Origin: Limnobacter litoralis
GTDB taxonomy: Bacteria > Pseudomonadota > Gammaproteobacteria > Burkholderiales > Burkholderiaceae_B
Direction: 5' to 3'
DNA length: 64,000 nt
Assembly: GCF_030160455.1 (NCBI RefSeq)
Contig: NZ_BSOJ01000019.1
Span: 1-64,000, forward strand
The position numbers were made by a program, and so were the translations under genes. Below, one piece after another: positions 27,827-35,300 of the stretch. The notes below the pieces were generated by a model. The model did no database searches. It was not told the DNA's origin and worked only from the letters and a program-made list of their open reading frames with translations. Every line of letters begins with the position of its first letter. Position 1 is the stretch's first letter.

Positions 27827-28687
27827 ATGTTGTACCCAGAACTTTTCCGATCGCTTGAATCCGTGCGTTGGTCCATGGACAAAGACATTCCTTGGGATCA
27901 GTTTGATGCCTCCAAACTGTCCGAGGAGCAGGCTCAAACCATCAAGATGAACGCCATTACAGAGTGGTCTGCCTTGCCAGCCACTGAAATGTTTTTGCGT
28001 GACAACAAGCACGACAGCGACTTTTCCGCATTCATGTCGATCTGGTTTTTTGAAGAACAGAAGCACTCACTGGTGTTGATGGAATACCTGCGTCGATTCA
28101 GGCCCGACCTCGTTCCTACTGAGGAAGAACTGCACGCTGTGCGCTTCGAATTCGATCCAGCGCCACCCCTTGAAACATTGATGCTGCACTTCTGCGGCGA
28201 AATCCGCTTGAACCATTGGTACCGCTGTGCCTCTGAATGGCACACAGAACCTGTCATCAAGCACATTTACAAAATCATTTCCCAGGATGAAGCCCGCCAT
28301 GGCGGAGCCTACCTGCGCTACATGAAGAAAGCGCTGCAAGACGTGGGCGATTCCGCACGGGCTGCATTTTCAAAAATCGGCGTGTTGATGGCCTCTGCGC
28401 GTAGAACGCAAAAGCCGCTGCACCCCACCAATTTGCACGTCAACAAAGACCTGTACCCGAAAGACACGATTCAAAGCCGCCTGCCCGATCCTGATTGGCT
28501 TGAGCGTTGGCTGGACGGGCAGATCGACTTCAATGCCGACTGGGAAAAGAAAGTCATTGAACGCATTCTGCACAACATGGGTTTGCTGTTTGAGCGCACC
28601 TTTGCGACAGTTCAAGACCTGAACCGCTACCGCAAGGAAGTGATCAGCAACTTGACGGCAGAATCGGCCGAGCCCAACGCCGCCTGA
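27827..28687 (+). CDS. Ferritin-like diiron protein, acyl-ACP-desaturase-like
   Basis: A 286-residue helical protein with a full set of possible diiron ligands: Glu46 (AITEWSAL), E77xxH80 (EEQKH), Glu125 (CGEIRLNHW) and E155xxH158 (DEARHGG). The two ExxH motifs and their spacing are those of soluble diiron oxidases such as acyl-ACP desaturases and AurF-like oxygenases. Activity is not proven; acyl desaturation or hydroxylation fits the lipid-modifying neighbours. The leader of about 110 bases with dyads suggests its own promoter, and rfaE2 follows after 12 bases. Confidence 0.83.
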   Translation: MLYPELFRSLESVRWSMDKDIPWDQFDASKLSEEQAQTIKMNAITEWSALPATEMFLRDNKHDSDFSAFMSIWFFEEQKHSLVLMEYLRRFRPDLVPTEEELHAVRFEFDPAPPLETLMLHFCGEIRLNHWYRCASEWHTEPVIKHIYKIISQDEARHGGAYLRYMKKALQDVGDSARAAFSKIGVLMASARRTQKPLHPTNLHVNKDLYPKDTIQSRLPDPDWLERWLDGQIDFNADWEKKVIERILHNMGLLFERTFATVQDLNRYRKEVISNLTAESAEPNAA

Positions 28688-28699
28688 AGGCCAAACACA

Positions 28700-29197
28700 A
28701 TGGCCACACAAGGCAAAACGCCAAAATTTGAGGCGAAAATGTGCACGCCCGAGCAGCTCGCAGGGCGTGCAGCCGAACTGGAAGGCCCCGTGGTTTTTAC
28801 CAACGGGGTCTTTGATTTGTTGCATCGTGGGCACGTCACTTACCTTGACCAAGCCGCCCAGGAAGGCAAAAGCCTAATTGTGGCCGTAAACGCCGACGCA
28901 TCCGTCAAGCGACTGGGCAAAGGCGATGACAGACCCATTAACACCCAGCTTGACCGCATGGCGGTGCTGGCGGCTCTTGAATGTGTCAGCTTGGTCACCT
29001 GGTTTGATGAAGACACCCCGCTGAACGCCATACTGGCCGCACGCCCCGATGTGTTGGTCAAAGGCGGTGACTGGCCAGTGGAAAAAATGGTGGGCGCCCC
29101 TGAGGTTCAAAGCTGGGGTGGGCGAGCAGTGTCCATTCAATTTGAACATGAGCGATCTACCACAGCCACGTTGAACAAGATTCGCGGTGCGCAGTAG
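28700..29197 (+). CDS. rfaE2: D-glycero-beta-D-manno-heptose 1-phosphate adenylyltransferase
   Basis: A 165-residue nucleotidyltransferase equal to the C-terminal half of HldE. VFTNGVFDLLHRGHVTYL carries the HxGH-type motif (LHRGH), and VKGGDWPVEKMVGA and FEHERSTTATLNKIR are the signature end. It activates heptose phosphate with ATP for ADP-heptose and LPS core synthesis. In betaproteobacteria the kinase half (rfaE1) is often a separate gene, which is not in this window. It is downstream of the diiron protein gene, probably co-transcribed, though functionally separate. Confidence 0.93.
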   Translation: MATQGKTPKFEAKMCTPEQLAGRAAELEGPVVFTNGVFDLLHRGHVTYLDQAAQEGKSLIVAVNADASVKRLGKGDDRPINTQLDRMAVLAALECVSLVTWFDEDTPLNAILAARPDVLVKGGDWPVEKMVGAPEVQSWGGRAVSIQFEHERSTTATLNKIRGAQ

Positions 29198-29207
29198 AGG
29201 GTGCTGA

Positions 29208-29305
29208 GTCGGCTGTTGCCTGGTCGGCTATTGCAGGTGGGCATGTCACTTGCGCTTGCTTATTGCTTAGTCGGCTATTGCAGGTGGGCATGTCACTTGC
29301 GCTTG
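29208..29305 (+). repeat. 47-base tandem direct repeat (two full copies, one partial)
   Basis: A 36-base segment beginning GTCGGCTATTGCAGGTGGGC occurs identically at 29223-29258 and 29270-29305, 47 bases apart; a diverged fragment (GTCGGCTGTTGCCTG) starts at 29208. Its inner part can pair with 29440-29475, so one copy serves as the left outer arm of the first foldback structure and the other copy is extra. Confidence 0.9.
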
Positions 29306-29336
29306 GTTTGCCCCCAAAGACGCTGATCAGAACCCT

Positions 29337-29417
29337 GGCTTTGGAAGCCCGAGCGACAACTCGTGGCTTTGCAAGCCACTCAAACATGTCGCAGGTCGGG
29401 CATCTTCCAAAGCTGCG
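29337..29417 (+). repeat. Foldback hairpin element, copy 1
   Basis: An 81-base segment that folds on itself: CTTTGGAAG pairs with CTTCCAAAG, CCCGA with TCGGG, GCGAC with GTCGC, and the tip TGGCTT (29364-29369) with AAGCCA (29373-29378). An inverted copy lies at 29730-29812. Outside the tip the two copies differ at about 5 of 66 aligned bases, while the tip stem is replaced by a different but equally paired stem. Confidence 0.88.
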
Positions 29418-29514
29418 GATTCCGAGCAGCCGGGCAACCCCGAATCGCGCTGCGTGACACACCCACCTGCAACGCCTGACAGCGCGGAACATTGGCACAG
29501 GGATTCAAACCAAT

Positions 29515-29610
29515 CTGCTGACCTGCTGACCTGCTGACCTGCTGACCTGCTGACCTGCTGACCTGCTGACCTGCTGACCTGCTGACCTGCTGACCTGCTG
29601 ACCTGCTGAC
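29515..29610. repeat. (CTGCTGAC)12 tandem octamer repeat
   Basis: Twelve perfect, uninterrupted copies of an 8-base unit, 96 bases in all, between the two foldback elements. A period of 8 does not keep a reading frame, so length changes by slippage would not matter for a protein unless a gene ran through it. There are no spacers, so it is not a CRISPR array. Confidence 0.97.
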
Positions 29611-29661
29611 CAACTCAGCTTGACCCTTAGCTCATAGTTCTCCAACTTTGACCGAAGCCTC

Positions 29662-29912
29662 GGTCTGCCCCAAGCGCACTGCCCGGTCTGTCGCAGCCCG
29701 ATTCAAGAATTGCCCCACTTGTGTTGACTCGCAGCCTTGGAACTTGCCCGACCTGCGACTTGTTTGAGCCCCGGCTTTATCGGGGCGAGTTGTCGCTCGG
29801 GCTTCCAAGGCCAGAGGCAATTCAAAGTGATATGGGCAATTCAAGGGCAAGACAGACCGGGCAGTGCGCTCTGGGCAAGACAGACTGGGCAGTGCGCTTG
29901 GGGCGGCAGACC
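29662..29912. repeat. Roughly 250-base imperfect palindrome around hairpin copy 2
   Basis: The inner hairpin is extended by outer arms. GGTCTGCCCC...GCGCACTGCCCGGTCTGTC at 29662-29692 is the reverse complement, with few differences, of 29879-29912. AATTGCCC near 29708 faces GGGCAATT near 29834. The right arm additionally contains a 26-base unit twice (29845-29870 and 29873-29898, one mismatch). A single strand of this region could form a long cruciform or hairpin. Confidence 0.8.
29730..29812 (-). repeat. Foldback hairpin element, copy 2 (inverted)
   Basis: The reverse complement of copy 1 at 29337-29417. Here the tip is CCCCG (29769-29773) with CGGGG (29781-29785) where copy 1 has TGGCTT/AAGCCA, and one T-A pair of the base stem is a C-G pair (CCTTGG/CCAAGG against CTTTGG/CCAAAG). 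Pairing is thus kept while sequence changes. Confidence 0.88.
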
Positions 29913-29925
29913 CAGGTCAAGCAAC

Positions 29926-31038
29926 TCAGGTTCCCGCTGACTCCGGCTCGTACTGCACATGCAGCGTCTGCGTTGGAAATGCGATCTCAGCGCCATGCTG
30001 ATCAATGATTTCTGCAACCTTCAGCAACACGTCTTGTTTGACGTCCTGATATCGAATCCAGTTTGTGGTTTTGGTGAAGCAATAAATGAAAAAGTCGAGG
30101 CTGGACGCGCTGAACTGATTAAAATTGACCATCAACGTTTCTGCCTCGTCGATTTCAGGATGATCCACCAACATGGCTTTGACATCGGTCATGATGAGCC
30201 GAACTTTCGCAATGTCGCAATAACGAAGACCCACCGTTTCATTGATTCTGCGGTGGGTCATTCGGGACGGATTTTCCAGTGCAATGGTGGCAAATGTAGC
30301 GTTCGGAACATACAGCGGGCGTTTGTCGAAAGTGCGAATTCGCGTTAAACGCCAGCCGATGTGTTCCACCGTGCCTTCGATGTTTTTGTCGGGTGAGCGC
30401 ACCCACTCGCCAACCAAAAAGGGCCGATCGAGATAGACCATCAATCCGCCAAAGAAATTGGCGAGCAGGTCTTTCGCTGCAAAACCCACGGCAATGCCAC
30501 CAATTCCGCCAAACGCAAGCACACCTGAAATACTGAAACCCAGGGTTTGCAGGGCGACCAACAAGGAAGTAATGATGACTGAAGCGCGGAGCAGTTTGCC
30601 GATGGCCCCTGCGGTGGTGGCGTCCAGCGCTTCACGTGTACGACTGGGGTGTTGTAGAACCCTCTCCAACTGACGAACCAGCGTCACCAAAAACCAGGCA
30701 ATCAACACCACAACGCCTACACTTCGAACAGGATGAATGAATTTGAAAATCGGCGATTCAGCGGCGTCTTGTGTGACGGTTGCGGCCCATGAAAACCCCA
30801 ACAACCAGACCAGCAGACGGACAGGCCGACGAGCGCTGTCTACGAAAATATCGTCCCAGGGGTTGTCTGTTCTTTTGGCCAGTTTGTACATGCGATCCAA
30901 ACCGATCTTGACCAACAGGCTGGCCAGCAGAGTCAGAAAGACAACGGCAAAGATTTGATAGATCCACGAGTCATAATGAAGCAGGCTTTCAGGGATACCC
31001 CAAGAGGCCAGCTTTTCGGGTAAACCGTCGAAATGCAT
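29926..31038 (-). CDS. MscS-family mechanosensitive ion channel
   Basis: A 370-residue channel protein. Hydrophobic segments lie at about 22-45, 72-90, 103-125 and 150-185; the last, pore-lining one ends in GGIAVGFAAKDLLANFFGGLMVYLD, the hallmark MscS stretch. The cytoplasmic beta domain follows (RPFLVGEWVRSPDKNIEGTVEHIGWRLTRIRTFDKR). It should release solutes on hypo-osmotic shock. It stands alone on the minus strand between the repeat block and a terminator. Confidence 0.93.
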   Translation of the reverse strand: MHFDGLPEKLASWGIPESLLHYDSWIYQIFAVVFLTLLASLLVKIGLDRMYKLAKRTDNPWDDIFVDSARRPVRLLVWLLGFSWAATVTQDAAESPIFKFIHPVRSVGVVVLIAWFLVTLVRQLERVLQHPSRTREALDATTAGAIGKLLRASVIITSLLVALQTLGFSISGVLAFGGIGGIAVGFAAKDLLANFFGGLMVYLDRPFLVGEWVRSPDKNIEGTVEHIGWRLTRIRTFDKRPLYVPNATFATIALENPSRMTHRRINETVGLRYCDIAKVRLIMTDVKAMLVDHPEIDEAETLMVNFNQFSASSLDFFIYCFTKTTNWIRYQDVKQDVLLKVAEIIDQHGAEIAFPTQTLHVQYEPESAGT

Positions 31039-31081
31039 GGGTTTGAATTCTCGATGAACACCCGCACAGTGTAACGGAAAT

Positions 31082-31107
31082 AAAAAAACGCCCCTTTGTC
31101 AGGGGCG
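31082..31107 (-). terminator. Rho-independent terminator after the Lys-rich protein gene
   Basis: CGCCCC (31089-31094) and GGGGCG (31102-31107) form a stem with a 7-base loop; read on the minus strand the stem is followed by seven T. It ends the small gene at 31156-31365 and separates it from the MscS gene. A CTCTTTTC tail on the plus strand could make it work weakly in both directions. Confidence 0.9.
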
Positions 31108-31155
31108 CTCTTTTCAAAACTGGGTACTACTTGTACGACTTGAATCAGCCGTGAA

Positions 31156-31365
31156 TTACTTGGCTTCTTCTTTCTTCATTTCTTTTTTGGCAGCGTGCTT
31201 TTTGTGAGCCGCTTTTTTGTGCATTTTGTGTGACTTCTTCACTACTTTCTGGGCAGCAGGAGCGTCGGCCTTAGGAGCTTCGGCAGTTGCGTCAGCGGCG
31301 AAAGCAGAAACAGAAGCCAGCAGGGCGCCAGTGATAACAGCCATTTTGATCATTGAAGTTTTCAT
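31156..31365 (-). CDS. Small exported Lys/His/Ala-rich protein
   Basis: A 69-residue protein with a clear Sec signal (MAVITGALLASVSAFAA, cut about residue 25). The mature part is built from Ala/Glu/Lys and then a strongly basic tail (KKSHKMHKKAAHKKHAAKKEMKK). It resembles acid-shock-type (Asr-like) and histone-like periplasmic peptides in composition, but I see no specific family. ATG 31365 has AAGAGATGG just upstream; an ATG three codons earlier would hide it. The gene has its own strong terminator. Confidence 0.8.
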   Translation of the reverse strand: MKTSMIKMAVITGALLASVSAFAADATAEAPKADAPAAQKVVKKSHKMHKKAAHKKHAAKKEMKKEEAK

Positions 31366-31431
31366 ATTTTCCATCTCTTAAGAGTTTATGAAGGAAATGC
31401 AATAACGGAGCCTGATTACAAACGGTTGACG

Positions 31432-32343
31432 CTAAATTGACGATTTTTTCCAAAATTCACTCTTTGTAACAATCGGATCAGGTTCTGGCCAGCTTAACCC
31501 CATCCTTTCTAGGGTTCCTACCAATATTTCGGCAGTAATCAGGTTCCGAAAACCCTTGTGATCGGCCGGAATAATCCACCAGGGCGCATGCGGTGTGCAG
31601 GTTTTTTCGAGCACGGTTTCATAGGCATTGGCGTACAGGCTGTAATTTTCGCCGGCGTGCAGGTCGGCCTCGGTCAATTTCCAGCGCTTGTCGGGATTCT
31701 CCCAGCGTTCCAGCATGCGCTGGTGCTGTTCTTCACGAGAAATATTCAAAAAGATCTTCAGTATCGTGGTATCGGATTCGACCAGCATTTTCTCAAAGTC
31801 GTTGATTTGACGAATGTGCTGGTCAATCCACTCTTGAGCCACGCCATCCTGAATGATGGGCATGACCACCCCGTCGTAATGCGACCGGTTAAAAATAATC
31901 GACTGGCCTGCACCGGGCACCTGGGCATGCACGCGCCACAGAAAGTCATGGGCCTCTTCAATTTCAGAAGGCACCTTGAAAGACACCATGCGCAGCGACA
32001 TGGGATGAATGCCTCGCATGATGGCGCGAGCCACCCCGTCTTTTCCGGCGGTGTCCATGCCCTGAAAAATCACGAGTAATTTGCGCTCGCCCTGGGCATA
32101 CAGACAGGTCAGCAGGCGGTCCAGTCGCTCGGAGAGCTGGTCAATTCGTTCCTGCATGCTCTCTTTGCTGGGCATGTCGCCGTAGCGCGTCGGCCATTGT
32201 CGAAGACGAACCGCCTTGCCATTGACCATGCAGGCCTGCCCCAGAATTTCCCACTGGCTTTCTGGCACCAGGGCATCTGGCAGCACCTTCTCTGACCGCT
32301 TTGGCGCTCGCTTTTTATTGATTTTTGGATCGGGTTTGTTCAC
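31432..32343 (-). CDS. ppk2: PPK2-family polyphosphate kinase
   Basis: A 303-residue polyphosphate:nucleotide phosphotransferase. Walker A is FQGMDTAGKDG (about 94-104); SFKVPSEIEEAHDFLWRVHAQVPGAGQSIIFNRSHYDGVVMP and the lid block EEQHQRMLERWENPDKRWKL match single-domain PPK2 enzymes. It moves phosphate between polyphosphate and nucleotides; AMP, ADP or GDP preference cannot be read from sequence. It starts with GTG at 32343, overlapping the stop of the large oxidoreductase gene. Confidence 0.92.
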   Translation of the reverse strand: MNKPDPKINKKRAPKRSEKVLPDALVPESQWEILGQACMVNGKAVRLRQWPTRYGDMPSKESMQERIDQLSERLDRLLTCLYAQGERKLLVIFQGMDTAGKDGVARAIMRGIHPMSLRMVSFKVPSEIEEAHDFLWRVHAQVPGAGQSIIFNRSHYDGVVMPIIQDGVAQEWIDQHIRQINDFEKMLVESDTTILKIFLNISREEQHQRMLERWENPDKRWKLTEADLHAGENYSLYANAYETVLEKTCTPHAPWWIIPADHKGFRNLITAEILVGTLERMGLSWPEPDPIVTKSEFWKKSSI

Positions 32344-35300
32344 GTTGGCCTGCGCTGTTGTTGGGTTGCCTGAATCAATTCGTCTTTGTACTTTTCAAAC
32401 GATTTCAAGCGAACGAGACCAAAGCCCTTGACCTTGTCGAACAGTTGCAGCGTATGGGTCAATTGAGGCAGCGTCGCCTTCAAATCGGACTGACCATTCT
32501 GCATGACTTCCAGCCAAGATTCAAACCAGCCCACCAAAAGCCGCTGATTCTTTGCCTCAGTGCTGTACCGGAAAGGGTCTAGCCAACCACCGCGAATACC
32601 CCTGCAAGCAGCAAGTAGACGCAAGGCAAGCATTCCACCGTGCTTGACACGCCTTTTTTTAGGTCGATCTTGATGACCACCCGCAAGCCATGAAGGCGCG
32701 AAATGAAACACCATGCGGGCGCCCTTGCCATATTTGGCCAATGTGTCATTGACAAAATCTGTCTCTGTATACAGTCGGGCCACCTCATACTCATCTTTGT
32801 GGGCCAAAAGCCTGTAATAGGTTTTGCACAGGTGAAGCCAATGTGGCTCCATGGCTTGGCGCACAAATGAAGGACGTAGCGCCTGCATGGTCTGTTTGAA
32901 GCGGTTCGCGTAGGCAGCATTCTGATAATGCTCAAGATCGTTACACATGCGTTGAAATGCGGCTTCAGTGGTTTCAACGGAATCCTGAGGGTCTTCAGGC
33001 AGAAGTTGTCGAATGCGTTCCGGATAGACGGCCAAACACCGTCCAAGACCAAAAGCCAGACTGTTTTTCTCGGTTTGAACGCCATTCAGCGCGATGGCCT
33101 GCATCAGGGACTCCAGATGCAAAGGCACCCAACCTTTTTGCCAGGCCAGACCCAACAACAGCGTGTTGGCAAACACCGTGTCTCCCAGCAACTCTCTTGC
33201 GAGGTCTTTTGCGCGAACCTCGACCATGCGTGCAGCGGGATCATTCAAGGCCTGGCGAAGGTCATCATGCAACACTTGCCGAGGGGCGTACCAGTCTGGG
33301 TTGTGAATGAAATCCGCGGTGGGAGACGCATCGGCATCGATGACCACTTGTGCATCGTCTTTCAGTAATTCAAGCGTGGCCGGGTGTGCCGCCACAAACA
33401 GGTCGCCCGCCAGTAACAAGTCCGCCTCACCCACTGGAATTTTTGCGCCGGCCAGCGTTTGGCCTGCGGGGGCAATTTGCAGATGTGAATAGACTGCGCC
33501 ACCCTTCTGGGCAAGGCCCGCCATGTCCAGGCCATTGACCTCCAGCCCCTCAATGTGTGCCGCCATGCCAAGCAGGGCTCCGATGGTGACCACGCCGGTG
33601 CCACCCACGCCAACCACCAGGGAGGCATAGCGCCGATCAAGCTTGCCGGGTTGCAACGTAAATTCAGGCGTGGGCAGATCGACTAGCAAGCCAGCCAGAT
33701 CGTGTTGCACGCGACTGACCGCCGGTTTCAGCAATTCAGCCCCCTCAACCGTCACCAGGCTGGGGCACAAACCTTCCAGGCAACTGTAATCTTTGTTGCA
33801 GGTGGATTGATTGATGGTTCGCTTGACACCCCACACGGTCTTGACGGGTTCAATCGACAAACAATTTGAATGCTCTGAACAGTCACCGCAACCCTCACAC
33901 ACACGCGGATTGATCATGACCCGCTTGGGCGGATCAGGGTACATCGGCCCTCCGGTTTGCGGATCAACCCTTTTTCGCCTGCGGCGTTTTTCTGACGCAC
34001 AGGTCTGTTCATAAATCAGCACCGTGGTGCCCGCAATGTCACGCAACTGCCTTTGTACCGCATCCAGTTGGCTGCGATCATAAATGTTGACGTCGGGTGC
34101 GATTGGGTCGCTTTCATGCAAAAGGTTGTATTGACCAGGATTGTCAGTCACGATCACGACCCTGGATACGTTTTCGGCCTGCAGTTGGCGGGTCAGCTGT
34201 GGCACAGTCAAAGTGCCATCAATGTGCTGGCCACCCGTCATGGCGACTGCGTCGTTGTACAACAGCTTATAAGTAATATTCACACCCGCAGACACACTGG
34301 CGCGAATGGCCAGAATGCCGGAATGAAAGTAGGTGCCGTCGCCAAGATTGGCAAACACATGCTTGGTCTGGGTAAAAGGCGCCTGACCGATCCAGGGCAC
34401 GCCCTCCCCGCCCATTTGCGTGAATGTCTCGGTGTTGCGATCCATCCAGACCACCATGTAGTGGCACCCAATGCCAGCCATGGCGCGACTGCCCTCGGGC
34501 ACTTTGGTGGAGGTGTTGTGCGGGCAACCCGAGCAGAAGTAAGGCTTACGCTCAATGGGCGCGTGTGTGGGGTGACCCACCTCTTCACGATGGGCAATGG
34601 TGTGGAGTCTGCTACGAAAGCTATGGCGTATCTCGGGTGGCAAGTCAAAGTGCGACAGCCGGGCGGCAATGGCTCTTGCAATGCGGGCAGGGTCAAGCTC
34701 GTAATGGGCTGGAAGTAGCCATCGTCCCTGGGGAACCGACCATTCACCACCTTCCCGGCCGTCTTCGGCCGCCCTTTCGTCAAACTTGCCATACACACGT
34801 GGGCGAACGTCCTCCCGCCAGGCGTACAGTTCCTCCTTGATCTGGTATTCGATCATCTGGCGTTTTTCTTCCACCACCAGAATTTCCTGCAAACCCGTGG
34901 CAAATTCTCGAATTCCAGTGGCGTCAAGTGGCCAGACCATGCCCACTTTGAACAATCGAATACCCAATTCAGCGCAGGCCTGTTCGGTCAATCCCAGGTC
35001 ATTTAAGGCCTGCAAAGTGTCGCAATAGGCCTTGCCACTGGCCACGATGCCAAAGCGGGGATTGGGCGAGTCGTACACGGTGCGGTTGATCTTGTTGGCA
35101 CGCGCAAACGCCATGGCTGCGTAAAGCTTCATGTCGAGCAATCGGGCTTCCTGGGCCAGGGGGCTGTCGGGCCACCTTATGTTCAAACCGTCGGGCGGCA
35201 TCTCGAAATCGGTGGGCAATGCGATGGTGTAGCGATCTGGATCCACCCAGACCGATGCAGAACTTTCCACAATGTCGGCGATTGCCTTGAAGCCGACCCA

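Larger units (their letters stand above)
29198..29925. repeat. 728-base repeat-rich intergenic block
   Basis: The only long stretch without a credible gene. From left to right it holds a 47-base direct repeat, a hairpin element (copy 1), a 12-fold octamer repeat, an inverted copy of the hairpin element (copy 2) embedded in a longer palindrome, and a 28-base direct repeat. ORFs up to 95 codons occur but run through the palindromes and tandem repeats on both strands, so I do not call them. No transposase, tRNA or obvious terminator is present. Confidence 0.85.

Noticed and set aside
29337-29417. Integron attC site
   Set aside because: The element folds, but I do not see the paired RYYYAAC/GTTRRRY core boxes, and no integrase or gene cassette is present.
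29515-29610. CRISPR-like array
   Set aside because: The 8-base units follow each other without spacers and there are no cas genes.
29263-30008. Five ORFs of 64-95 codons on both strands within the repeat block, e.g. 29380-29613 minus with an SRSAGQQ-type repeat and 29632-29850 minus
   Set aside because: They are translations of palindromes and of the 8-base tandem repeat, overlap each other on both strands and lack ribosome sites; the similar peptide pieces come from the inverted DNA copies.
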